Origin: Terriglobales bacterium | Lineage (GTDB): Bacteria; Acidobacteriota; Terriglobia; Terriglobales; Acidobacteriaceae | DNA length: 64,000 bases | Direction of reading: 5' to 3' | Assembly (NCBI GenBank): GCA_025934735.1 | Contig: JAICWP010000015.1 | Location: forward strand, 1 to 64,000 | Translations under genes and position numbers: made by a program | Part shown: positions 36,320 to 44,883 of the stretch, in pieces | Layout: the number at the start of each line of letters is the position of its first letter | How positions within the stretch are numbered: the stretch's first letter is position 1 | Notes under the pieces: model-generated | Told to the model about the DNA's origin: nothing | Database searches by the model: none | The model's input: only the letters and a program-made list of their open reading frames with translations

Positions 36320-36659
36320 TCAGGGGCAGTATAGCGAATTGAAGATTAATGATTGAAGATTGAAGGTTGATGAGTTCTGACCTTGAGCATTCAAGCCGGC
36401 GACGGTGCGCAGGAGCGATGCGTGTCAGGGAATGGCTTCAGCCATGCCGACCCACTGCCCCGCCAAGACCCCGGCTTTAGCCGCTGTCAGTCTCTGCGCA
36501 CAGCGGCTGAAGCCGGACTCTCGCAAGAATCCTTCGGCACGTCTAAAGACGTGCCCTGATACCAATCGCTTGTGGCAGAGACACCACATTGTTCGGGTGG
36601 GCGACGCCGGGGATGCGTCCGAGCGGAAAGGAACGGAAAGAGAGGAGTGATGTCAATGG
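36320..36659. other. 340-base intergenic region with palindromic repeats
   Basis: Between dapD and the GH15 gene. No credible ORF. It contains a family A repeat copy (36465-36563, listed separately) and CTTCAGCC palindromes; part near 36340-36380 is AT-rich (GAATTGAAGATTAATGATTGAAGATTGAAGG) with the direct repeat ATTGAAGATT. Confidence 0.5.
36465..36563. repeat. Palindromic repeat (family A), inverted copy
   Basis: CCGGCTTTAGCCGCTGTCAG ... CACAGCGGCTGAAGCCGGACTC forms a large imperfect hairpin, and CGGCACGTCTAAAGACGTGCC then CCTGATAC follows. Read on the minus strand this matches the 11310-11366 element: GTATCAGGGCACG ... GTGCCG ... CCGGCTT(T/C)AGCCGCTGTG. Confidence 0.6.
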
Positions 36660-38534
36660 TCAAGCGGCCTGCCCCGACCCGCCTTCGATGATGGCGTGAG
36701 GCGTGGGCTTGCGGCCCTCGCGGGCGGCTTCCAGTCGGGCAGCGGAGTTGATCAGCGAAATGTGGCTGAAGGCCTGAGGGAAATTGCCCAGCTGCTCGCC
36801 ATTGTCCGGGTCAATTTCTTCCGAATACAAACCGACATCATTCTGAAATGACAACACGTGCTCGAAGAGATCTTCGGCTTCGCGCAGCCGTCCGAGCAGT
36901 ATGTAAGCGTCAATCAACCAGAAGCTGCACATGGAGAACGTACCCTTTTCCTCGCCGGAAACACCATCATCCACCCCGCGGTAGCGGTACACCAGCCCCT
37001 TGCGCACCAGTCGCTGCTCAATTTTGTGAATGGTGGAAAGCATGCGCGGGTCGCCAGCGCCGATCAGGCCTATGATGGGCAGGCGCAGAGCGGAAGCATC
37101 CAGGTCTTCCGAGCCGTAGGACTGAACAAATGCGCCAACCTTGGGATTGAATCCATTCTGCATGATGCTGCCGTAAACGGCATCGCGCTCGCGCTGCCAC
37201 AGGGCAATATCGCCGTTACCCTGCATAACATCGGCCAGCTTTACGGCACGGTCGAGCGCGGCCCAGCACAGCGCCTTGGAGTCCACGAAGTGGCGCTGCT
37301 TGCCCCGCATTTCCCACAAACCGCTGTCCGGCTGGCGCCATACGTGGGCCACGTGGTCGGCAATCTGCCGCACCAGGCCCCAGAGTTCATCCATAAATGG
37401 TTCGCGGTGCGCGGCAAACGCCTCGTGTGTGACATAGAGATAAATGCACTGCAGCAGTTCGCCGTAAACGTCCAACTGCTTCTGGGTGGCGGCGGCATTG
37501 CCAACACGGACCGGTTGCGAATTACGATAGCCCCGGAGGTGCTTGAGTTCGACCTCTCGCTGCTCGTGTTCGCCGTCAATACCGTAGAGGATCTGGAACG
37601 ACTTGTTGAGGTTGGGACAGGTGCGGCGGAAGAAGTGGAGAAAGTCACAGGCTTCGCCGTAGTAGCCGAGCACCATGAGCGCGGTCAGTGTATAGCTGGC
37701 GTCGCGGAGCCAGGTATACCGGTAGTCCCAATTGCGCTCGCCGCCAATCTGCTCGGGCAGAGAGGTGGTAGGCGCGGCCACAATGGCTCCCGAAGGCTCG
37801 AAGGTAAGCAGCTTGGAAGTGAGTACGGCGCGCAGGACGGAATCGCGATAGGGCCCCCGGTAATGGCAACTCCGGAGCCAGGTTTCCCAGTACTCGCGCG
37901 TTTCGCCCAGCAGGGCCTCGGCCCGGGGCAAGTCCATAGGAACAATCGGAGTCCTGGGTGCGGCGTGACGAAGGCCAATAAAGCTGGCTTCCCCGGCGTG
38001 CAATTGCACTCTTGCCCTTGCCTTATCGCCTCCCGCAACCTGAAACAAAGCGCCCTGCACGTGCAATTCGTCATGTTTACCGCGGAAAACCAAAGCGCCA
38101 CTGCGGCTTTCAATTTTTGCCCGGTCGCGGGCGAAATTAAAGGTCGCGTGTACTTCAACGTCCGCTTCCACGGTTCCGGATGTGCACCGCAGCAGGCGAA
38201 CAATCTGGTGATCGCTGTCCACATCCTGGCCGGTGTGGGTCGGTTCTTGCCGCCTGCGCAGGGGCATGAAATCAGTGAGTTGCAGCACACCGGAAGCGGT
38301 GGTGAAAGTGGTCTCAAGAATATTGGTGGCGGGCAGATAGCGGCGGGAGCGGGATTTCAACTGCTCAGGAGTCACCGCACAATAGCCGCCCTCTTCATCG
38401 TCAAGAATACGCAGGAAAACCGCCCCGCTGTTGAAGTGGGGCAGGCAGGCCCAGTCCAGCGAACCGTCCGAGCTGATCAGGGCGGCGGAGTGGGTGTCGC
38501 CGATGATGGCATAGTCCTGGATTGGCCGGTACAC
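36660..38534 (-). CDS. Glycoside hydrolase family 15 (glucoamylase/trehalase-like)
   Basis: A 624-residue GH15 protein. The N-terminal beta-sandwich begins PIQDYAIIGDTHSAALISSDGSLDWACLPHF. The (alpha/alpha)6 barrel holds GGERNWDYRYTWLRDASYTLTAL, GLWEMRGKQRHFVDSKALCWAALDRAV and the C-terminal GLYSEEIDPDNGEQLGNFPQAFSHISLI (shown here by its ends GLYSEEID and GNFPQAF), in which a glutamate serves as catalytic base. Known members hydrolyse alpha-1,4-glucans or trehalose; subfamilies cannot be separated by reading. There is no signal peptide, so it is probably cytosolic. A sodium:solute symporter gene precedes it on the same strand by 123 bases. Confidence 0.88.
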   Translation of the reverse strand: MYRPIQDYAIIGDTHSAALISSDGSLDWACLPHFNSGAVFLRILDDEEGGYCAVTPEQLKSRSRRYLPATNILETTFTTASGVLQLTDFMPLRRRQEPTHTGQDVDSDHQIVRLLRCTSGTVEADVEVHATFNFARDRAKIESRSGALVFRGKHDELHVQGALFQVAGGDKARARVQLHAGEASFIGLRHAAPRTPIVPMDLPRAEALLGETREYWETWLRSCHYRGPYRDSVLRAVLTSKLLTFEPSGAIVAAPTTSLPEQIGGERNWDYRYTWLRDASYTLTALMVLGYYGEACDFLHFFRRTCPNLNKSFQILYGIDGEHEQREVELKHLRGYRNSQPVRVGNAAATQKQLDVYGELLQCIYLYVTHEAFAAHREPFMDELWGLVRQIADHVAHVWRQPDSGLWEMRGKQRHFVDSKALCWAALDRAVKLADVMQGNGDIALWQRERDAVYGSIMQNGFNPKVGAFVQSYGSEDLDASALRLPIIGLIGAGDPRMLSTIHKIEQRLVRKGLVYRYRGVDDGVSGEEKGTFSMCSFWLIDAYILLGRLREAEDLFEHVLSFQNDVGLYSEEIDPDNGEQLGNFPQAFSHISLINSAARLEAAREGRKPTPHAIIEGGSGQAA

Positions 38535-38657
38535 AGTTATTCAGAGTAGCAATGGCACTGGAAGGGTTGCGCGCAGATCCGCCCTGGAGGCACAGATACA
38601 CGCAGCAAAGCCAGTCCAAAGTCGGAGGCGAATGAAATTTGTTCTGTTTGCACGAAA

Positions 38658-40508
38658 TCAGTGGCGGGGCAAAGCGGCGTGCACCTGGCCTGCGGGTTCG
38701 GCGGGCTCCGGTTCCATTTCCCAGCCGCCATGGGTGATGTTGCGATACAGCAAAATGGCGGCCACGGCCGCAATCGCCAGCATCACTGCTCCCAGCCATC
38801 GCGGAGTGAGCGTGAGCCAGCCGATGCCGAACAGAGCGCCGTAAACCATCACGCAGCCCAGGATCCAGGAACCGAGGTTACGGCCCAGGTCGCGGGTGGC
38901 GGGAGTCTCGGGGGTTTTGAGCGCCACCGGTTTCCAGCCGCGCACGTCCGGCCGAGCCTTGCGATAGAAGCGAAGCAGCACTTCTTCTGACTCGGGTTTG
39001 GTCAGGAACGTAACCAGAATCCAAACCACGGTAGTGACAGCAGTTGTGGTAATCGCGGTTTTGGCGAACAATACCGGGCCCTGTCCCACAAACGGAGCGG
39101 CCCAGCGCAGGGCGATGGTCACAGCCAGGGCAGTCGCCATGGCGGAGATTTCGCTCCACGCGTTGATGCGCCACCAGTACCAGCGCAGCAGGTAAACCCC
39201 ACCGGTGCCGGCGCCTATTTCGAGCACCACTTCCCAGCCTGACTTGATGGAAGTCAACTGCGCGGCCACGTAGCCGGAGCAAATCACCAGCAGGACCGTA
39301 ACCAGACGGGAAATGTTCACATAATGATTCTCTGAGCCGTTGCGCTTAATGAACCGGCGGTAGAAGTCGGCCACCAGGTAAGAAGCGCCCCAGTTGAGTT
39401 GGGTGGCAATGGTGGACATAAACGCCGCCATGAAACCGGCCACTACCACGCCCTTAAGCGCGTGCGGCATCTGGTTGTTAACGATCAGCATGTAGCCGGT
39501 TTCGGGATGATCAAGATGGGGATAGAGGACGATGGCAGCCAGAGCGGCAATGATCCAGGGCCAGGGACGAATGGCGTAATGGGCGATGTTGAACCACAAA
39601 ACCGAGAGCAGGCCGTGGCGCTCATCCTTGGAGCTGAAGATGCGCTGCGCAATGTAGCCGCCGCCGCCGGGCTCCGCGCCTGGATACCAGAATGCCCACC
39701 ACTGCACCGCGAGGTAAACCACGAAGGTGAGTCCAGGAAGCAGCCATAGCGCCTGGGAGTTGAGGGGCCGGGAGAAATCCGGAAAAAAGGAAAGGGCATT
39801 CCCGGGCGCGGCTCCGCCGGAGGAGGCCGTAGTGCGCAGGTGATGAAGCGTGCTGACCAGCGCGCCCAGTCCCCCAACCGCGTCGACTGCGTAGTAGGCC
39901 ACCGCAATTACGATGGCCATCTTCAACACGAATTGGAACAGGTCGGTCCACAGCACGCCCCACAATCCGCCCAGGGAAACGTAGAACCCCGTAAAGGGGA
40001 TGAGAAAGAAAATACAGATGGCCAGGGCGGCGTGCGGGCTCACGCCTAGCGTGATTCCGACAATGGTGACCATCGCCTTGGTCACCCAGCCCAGGATCAG
40101 GCAGTTCATGAGCAGGCCAAGGTAGATGGCCCGGAAGCCGCGCAAAAAGGCCGCTGGCTTGCCGGTGTAGCGCATTTCCGCAAACTGCACGTCGGTGAGG
40201 AGTCCCGAGCGGCGCCACAGCCGCGCAAAGAGGAATACGGTCATCATGCCCGAGGGCAGCAGGCACCACCACAGCCAGTTGCCGGCAATCCCCTGGCTGT
40301 ATACCAGGCCGGTGACCACCAAGGGCGTGTCCGCCGCAAAGGTAGTAGCCACCATGGAGGTGCCGGCCAGCCACCAACTGACATTGCGGCCGGAAACAAA
40401 GTAATCATCCACGCTGCGCCCGGAGCGGCGCCGGAAATATAGGCCCATGGCCAGCGTGATCACCAGATAGGCGACGATGGCTGACCAGTCCAGAAAAGTG
40501 AAATTCAT
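38658..40508 (-). CDS. Sodium:solute symporter family transporter
   Basis: From ATG 40508 the protein has about 616 residues; the open frame extends 15 codons upstream, but MNFTFLDWSAIVAYLVITL is a natural start. Thirteen or so membrane helices with the SSS signature: DDYFVSGRNVSWWLAGTSMVATTFAADTP near the N-terminus (shown in part as SGRNVSWWLAGTSMVATTF), then GGLWGVLWTDLFQF and a Na+-site region ATQLNWGASYLVADFYRRF. These carriers import sugars, amino acids or myo-inositol with sodium. The substrate is not readable; the GH15 gene downstream makes a sugar tempting but unproven. The SpoIIE phosphatase gene lies upstream on the same strand, 77 bases away. Confidence 0.87.
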   Translation of the reverse strand: MNFTFLDWSAIVAYLVITLAMGLYFRRRSGRSVDDYFVSGRNVSWWLAGTSMVATTFAADTPLVVTGLVYSQGIAGNWLWWCLLPSGMMTVFLFARLWRRSGLLTDVQFAEMRYTGKPAAFLRGFRAIYLGLLMNCLILGWVTKAMVTIVGITLGVSPHAALAICIFFLIPFTGFYVSLGGLWGVLWTDLFQFVLKMAIVIAVAYYAVDAVGGLGALVSTLHHLRTTASSGGAAPGNALSFFPDFSRPLNSQALWLLPGLTFVVYLAVQWWAFWYPGAEPGGGGYIAQRIFSSKDERHGLLSVLWFNIAHYAIRPWPWIIAALAAIVLYPHLDHPETGYMLIVNNQMPHALKGVVVAGFMAAFMSTIATQLNWGASYLVADFYRRFIKRNGSENHYVNISRLVTVLLVICSGYVAAQLTSIKSGWEVVLEIGAGTGGVYLLRWYWWRINAWSEISAMATALAVTIALRWAAPFVGQGPVLFAKTAITTTAVTTVVWILVTFLTKPESEEVLLRFYRKARPDVRGWKPVALKTPETPATRDLGRNLGSWILGCVMVYGALFGIGWLTLTPRWLGAVMLAIAAVAAILLYRNITHGGWEMEPEPAEPAGQVHAALPRH

Positions 40509-40585
40509 CAGCTGTGTCCAGTGTGCTGGGGTGGCGGCGCCCGCTGGAGCCACGCGGGCCGCCGCGGCGTGCCGTGTTGAGGTGC

Positions 40586-42244
40586 TTAACCCGTGAACTG
40601 CAGTTCGACCACGGTGCAGTCATCGGCCAGGGGGGTGCCGGCGCAGAAGGTGTTCACCGCGGCGAAGATCTGGTCGAAGGAACTGTGGGCCGCAATCTCC
40701 TGCAGGCGCGTGTCTTCAAAGAATTCGCCTTGCGCATTCTCCGCCTCGGTTACACCATCGGTCACCAGCAACAGGCGGTCGCCGCGGGCCAGCTTGCAGG
40801 CGCCGCCCTGGTAGCCGGCGTCGGCAAGCAGGCCAACGGGCACGTTGGAAACCTCCGGCCGCATGACCTGGCCGTTGCTGATGAGCAGCGGCGGCACATG
40901 ACCGCAATTGACGTATTCCAGCTCACCGTTGCTATTCAGGCGCACGATGACTGCCGTGGCGTACTTTTCGCCGATATGCTTCTGGCAGAAGAAGCGATTG
41001 ACGGCAGAGGCTATCTCAGGCAGCGGCATGCGCGCCACCAGGTGTGAGTAAACCATTCCCTGAAGGGTGGAAGCCAACAGGGCCGCAGTAATTCCCTTCC
41101 CGCAAACATCGGCAATCACGACCGACAATTCGTCTCCGGTACGCACGGCGTCGAAAAAGTCGCCGCCGATCTCCTTACAGGAGATGTTGCGGGCGCGCAG
41201 GGCCGCAAAAGAGACTTCGGGGATGGTGACAGCCATCAATCCCTGCTGGATGGTGGCCGCAATAGCCATCTGCTGCTCGTAGCGGCGGTTGGCTTCCTCC
41301 GCTTCGGCGAGGCGGGCGTTTTCCACCAGCGCGGCAGCTTCGCGTGCGATGGCGTGCATCACGTCGTGACCGACGCCAGAAAGATTGCGGGAAGTGTAGC
41401 GGGCATCCAGGTAGAGTACGCCCAGAACCACCGGCTGAGCGGCAGTGTCCGCGGCGCGGGCGGCCTGTACTTGGGTGCGACGCAAGGGTATGCAGATCAC
41501 GGTGCGCAAATCATAAGCAATCACGCTATTGCGTACCGCCATATCGCTGGACTGGCTGGTATCCGACACCACGAACTCCGAATTGGAATTGATAGCATCG
41601 TCCAGAATGGAATGAGAAATGGTTTTATCGTCCAGCAAGGCGGCGCCGGAGGAATTGCGTCCCGCCGCCAGGCGCAGTTTGCCTGGGCCGTCGACTAGGA
41701 ACACATAGCCGCGCTCAGCCCCGGTGAGACGAAGCGTGGATTCGATGAGCGTGAGCAGAATTTCGTCCAACACCCCGGTGGTGTTGAGCTTGCGTGCCGC
41801 CTCCAGGAACAGGGTCAGCTTCTCCAGGTCGGTGGTCTGGGTGGTGATGTGCAGATCGGAAATCTGGCTCAGGAACTCGCGGGCAGTGCTGGTGCCAGCC
41901 TGGACTGGCTGGAAGACCGCGTACACGGAGTCGCGGGCGCCGAATTCGATGCGGTCGTTGGGCTTTAACTTGACCCGCTGCACCCGCTCGCCGTTGACGT
42001 AGGTGCCGTGCTTACTGGCTTGGTCAACCACCGAGAATTCGCCATTTTCCGAGAGGATGACGGCGTGGTCACGGGAGGCGCGGGGGTCGCTAATGACCAG
42101 GTCCTTGTCCATCTTTCGGCCAACGGTGAAGGGGGAATGATCCAAAATCAGGGTGCGCGTATCGTTGCCCTGCACCAGCAGCAGGGTAGGAAAAGCTCCA
42201 GTTCCAGGTTCGATGGCAGGAGTGGCGGCGCTGTGTAAAGCCAT
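40586..42244 (-). CDS. FHA-GAF-SpoIIE serine/threonine phosphatase
   Basis: A 552-residue signalling protein. Residues 30-105 are an FHA phosphothreonine-binding domain (FTVGRKMDKDLVISDPRASRDHAVI; HGTYVNGERV). Residues 140-315 form a GAF-like sensor, then a helical linker (ANRRYEQQMAIAATIQQGLM), and a PP2C-type SpoIIE domain from about 350: KEIGGDFFDAVRTGDELSVVIADVCGKG (shown by GGDFFDAV and IADVCGKG), NCGHVPPLLI, and LVTDGVTEAEN with the metal aspartates. The domain set resembles RsbU-type phosphatases acting in partner-switching on anti-sigma antagonists. No STAS or RsbW gene is nearby. The membrane is not needed. Confidence 0.9.
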   Translation of the reverse strand: MALHSAATPAIEPGTGAFPTLLLVQGNDTRTLILDHSPFTVGRKMDKDLVISDPRASRDHAVILSENGEFSVVDQASKHGTYVNGERVQRVKLKPNDRIEFGARDSVYAVFQPVQAGTSTAREFLSQISDLHITTQTTDLEKLTLFLEAARKLNTTGVLDEILLTLIESTLRLTGAERGYVFLVDGPGKLRLAAGRNSSGAALLDDKTISHSILDDAINSNSEFVVSDTSQSSDMAVRNSVIAYDLRTVICIPLRRTQVQAARAADTAAQPVVLGVLYLDARYTSRNLSGVGHDVMHAIAREAAALVENARLAEAEEANRRYEQQMAIAATIQQGLMAVTIPEVSFAALRARNISCKEIGGDFFDAVRTGDELSVVIADVCGKGITAALLASTLQGMVYSHLVARMPLPEIASAVNRFFCQKHIGEKYATAVIVRLNSNGELEYVNCGHVPPLLISNGQVMRPEVSNVPVGLLADAGYQGGACKLARGDRLLLVTDGVTEAENAQGEFFEDTRLQEIAAHSSFDQIFAAVNTFCAGTPLADDCTVVELQFTG

Positions 42245-42366
42245 ATTTGTCTGTCCGGGGGGTAGGCTTCCCGCTGGGCGTTACCCCGGGGGTGGCGGGC
42301 TTGCTACCTTATGGTGGGAAAAGCGTAATCCCTGAGTGCGCTTAAAAGCAAGACAGAAGGCGGAAT

Positions 42367-43755
42367 TCACGGGTTGAGCCGGCCGGCCCAGCGCCGCAAG
42401 GCATAAATCCCCAGAAGCGCCATGACGCCAAAGGGGATGAGCAGCGATGTGGCAACCGGTAGAGCCACGCTGCCCTGGACCACCGCGGGGGGACGGGTAA
42501 ACCACAGCGCGCTCAAATCTAGGGTGGCTACCCATGGCCAGATCACCAGCGCGGCAACCATCAGGTAAAGCAAGCGCGGCAATGTCCCAAAACGCGTGAT
42601 AACACGCCAGTTTCGAACTAAGAAGAACAACCCCGGGAACAACAGGATCTGGTTGTACGGCGACCAGACTGGAATGATAAGCACGGTCATCGCAACGCTC
42701 AGCGAGAGCATCAGGCCAAAGCGCGACGACCCGGCTGGTTCATGGCGCCACTTCCATCCCAGCAAAATAAGGAGACCCAAGAGCAGGGCGGTTGCGATGC
42801 TGCCTCCCCATGGCGTCAGCATCGCCTGCAGAATGGAAATGCCTCCTGCGTATTGGCGATAGGCAACTAGGGCGGAGATGAACTTCGGAATCCAGCCGGG
42901 CTGGAGCAACTCCCCCCCTAGGATCAAGCAGGCCATAGCGAGCACAAAGCTCAGAAACAAAGGCCAGCGCTTTCGCCAGTCACCGATGACCCATAGGAAG
43001 AGAAAAATCAATAACGGGACCACCAACTGCGGCTTAATGGTGGAAAGTGCCAGCAGAAGGCCCGCCGATGCCAGCCAGCCGGCGGTAAGGGCTGCCGCTG
43101 CGGCCGCAATCAAAGCGGCCACCAGGATAGTAAGTTGCTGCAGCTTAATGGCTTGCGCTGCGGGAAAACTGCCGACCGTCAGCAGCAGGAACATAAGCTT
43201 GGCGCTGCGCGAAAGATGGCAGCCCAAGGCATTGAGCCAAAGCAGGGTGGAGGCCAGTACCAGCCCGGCCAGCAACCAGGTGAAGGCGCTGCGCACAAGA
43301 GAAAAATCCAGGTGGAGGCAGGGGGCGAGCAGGAAAACGACGTACACCGGGTAGGCGAAGCCTGCCTGGTCTTTGGGATCATTAGGACGTGCCGGATCCA
43401 GCGCCCTGCCGTAGTATCCAACCTGAATTTCGCGTGTCACTTGCTGACTGTAAGGATCGCGGCCGTGGAGGAACAACTCCCGTGCTCCCAACCAGCGCGG
43501 ATAAAGGTCGGAAAGATTGCCGCGGGGCTTTCCGTAGCGCACTGCATCTGCTTTTTGGTAAGGAATCAGCACGCCTTGCACGTAAAACCACATGCTGGCT
43601 GCAAACAGCAAGGAAATGGCTACGCCCAGCAAATGACGGGGGCGGCGTGGCGTGAGCCACGCAGAAAGCGGCACCCTGTTGCCCCCTCGAGGAGCTTTGC
43701 GGGGGACCCGTGGGGCCAGCACGCCGAAAGTTAACCCGCTCAGAGGTGAAGCCAT
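42367..43755 (-). CDS. Polyprenol-phosphate-mannose-type membrane glycosyltransferase (GT87/DUF2029-like)
   Basis: A 462-residue integral membrane protein with about ten hydrophobic helices. The N-terminal periplasmic loop holds YPRWLGARELFLHGRDPYSQQV, the 'GAR-LL-GRDPY' mark of DUF2029 mannosyltransferases. Later helices FMFLLLTVGS... and LLLALSTIKPQLVVPLLIFLF (in part) fit. Family enzymes add mannose from polyprenyl phosphate to cell-envelope glycans. Start uncertain: the ATG at 43755 leaves only 21 bases to the divergent paralogue, so the true start may be further inside. Probable paralogue of the next gene. Confidence 0.7.
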   Translation of the reverse strand: MASPLSGLTFGVLAPRVPRKAPRGGNRVPLSAWLTPRRPRHLLGVAISLLFAASMWFYVQGVLIPYQKADAVRYGKPRGNLSDLYPRWLGARELFLHGRDPYSQQVTREIQVGYYGRALDPARPNDPKDQAGFAYPVYVVFLLAPCLHLDFSLVRSAFTWLLAGLVLASTLLWLNALGCHLSRSAKLMFLLLTVGSFPAAQAIKLQQLTILVAALIAAAAAALTAGWLASAGLLLALSTIKPQLVVPLLIFLFLWVIGDWRKRWPLFLSFVLAMACLILGGELLQPGWIPKFISALVAYRQYAGGISILQAMLTPWGGSIATALLLGLLILLGWKWRHEPAGSSRFGLMLSLSVAMTVLIIPVWSPYNQILLFPGLFFLVRNWRVITRFGTLPRLLYLMVAALVIWPWVATLDLSALWFTRPPAVVQGSVALPVATSLLIPFGVMALLGIYALRRWAGRLNP

Positions 43756-43776
43756 GTTAAAAGTAGCTCAACTTCC

Positions 43777-44727
43777 ATGTGGCGCCGCCTCGCCGTCTCC
43801 GGAGCTATCGGCATCTGCAGCGGAGTACTCTGCTGGGCGATCATGCGCCATCTGGGCCTGGGGGCGTGTGATTTCAATTATGCCCTGCGTGAGGCTGGCG
43901 AGTTGCTCGCTGGGCGTGATCCTTACACCATCTTTCACGGAATGCCATCCTACCCTCTTCCAGCGGCCATTGTTGGGCTAGCCTTCGTCTGGGTCAAGCC
44001 TGAAATCGCCGCCGGGCTCTTCTTTGGTGGGAGTTCAGCACTCCTAGCCTTTGGCTTAACCCGGAAGGGGTACACCCGTCTGCTGGTTTTTCTCGCTTAC
44101 CCGTATTGGGCGGCTATGATTACCGTGCAGTGGGCGCCGCTAATAATGGCGAGCGCTCTTCTCCCCTGGCTGCTGCCAGTCACCACCGCTAAGCCACAAC
44201 TGGGCGCGGTGGTGGTCCTGACCTATCCCACGCGACGCGGCCTGCTCGGGTGCGTTCTGCTGCTGGCGGCCAGCCTGATCCTGATGCCGAACTGGCCGCT
44301 GCGATGGCTGGCCGGCGTCAGCCAACACACGCACTATGTTCCCATGCTGGCCCTTCCCGGACCGGCATTGTTGCTGGCGGTGTGGCGGCGCCGCGATCCT
44401 GACTCTCACCTTTTCCTGCTCAGTTCTCTGGCCCCGCAGCACTGGTTCTACGACAGTTTTATACTCTGGCTGATACCCAAGACCCGGCAGGAGATTATGG
44501 CTACCGTCTTCCTCAGTTGGGGCGCGGGGATTACGCGCTGGTACCTGACGCCGCACTCATGGGCCGAGGTTGGAGCTTGGGCCGTACTCTGGATTTACCT
44601 GCCGATGCTCACCGTAATTCTCCTGCGCGGCACCGAAGCCAGCATTCGTGAGCGCCAGAAGCAAATGTTTACTGGTGTGCACACCCCGGCTACTGCGATG
44701 GCTGCCTTGTCAGTTGAGGATCACTGA
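43777..44727 (+). CDS. Integral membrane protein, GT87/DUF2029-like paralogue
   Basis: A 316-residue membrane protein with eight or so helices. The N-terminus shows CDFNYALREAGELLAGRDPYTIF, matching the R(A)GELL-GRDPY segment of the divergent GT87-like protein. WAPLIMASALLPWLLPVTTAKPQLGAVV, in part KPQL, echoes the partner's IKPQLVVP. It is about 140 residues shorter than the partner. Probably a related membrane glycosyltransferase or its partner. The region upstream overlaps the partner's start area, so promoter layout is unclear. Confidence 0.65.
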   Translation: MWRRLAVSGAIGICSGVLCWAIMRHLGLGACDFNYALREAGELLAGRDPYTIFHGMPSYPLPAAIVGLAFVWVKPEIAAGLFFGGSSALLAFGLTRKGYTRLLVFLAYPYWAAMITVQWAPLIMASALLPWLLPVTTAKPQLGAVVVLTYPTRRGLLGCVLLLAASLILMPNWPLRWLAGVSQHTHYVPMLALPGPALLLAVWRRRDPDSHLFLLSSLAPQHWFYDSFILWLIPKTRQEIMATVFLSWGAGITRWYLTPHSWAEVGAWAVLWIYLPMLTVILLRGTEASIRERQKQMFTGVHTPATAMAALSVEDH

Positions 44728-44790
44728 GCGGGAAGAAGACTGAGAATACGTTACCGCTGTGCTGGGGCCGCACGCTGCTGCGGAAGCGCA
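44690..44790 (-). pseudogene. Fragment of a histidine kinase C-terminus
   Basis: On the minus strand 44720-44779 encodes SSVRPQHSGNVFSVFFPLSD, nearly the same as the C-terminal end of the plus-strand kinase that follows (SSVRPGHSGTCFSVFFPHGA); 14 of 17 central residues agree. A stop follows at 44690. Nothing upstream of about 44790 resembles a kinase, so this is a truncated remnant of a different kinase copy (nucleotide sequence is clearly diverged), overlapping the end of the membrane-protein gene. Confidence 0.6.
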
Positions 44791-44883
44791 AAAACGACGG
44801 AAGTTGCACAGGACTCCACAGCGTGCAAAGCGAGTGTTTGGTGTAAGCTAATTCCCGTTTAAGCCCAGCCGTGGACGCTTTCC

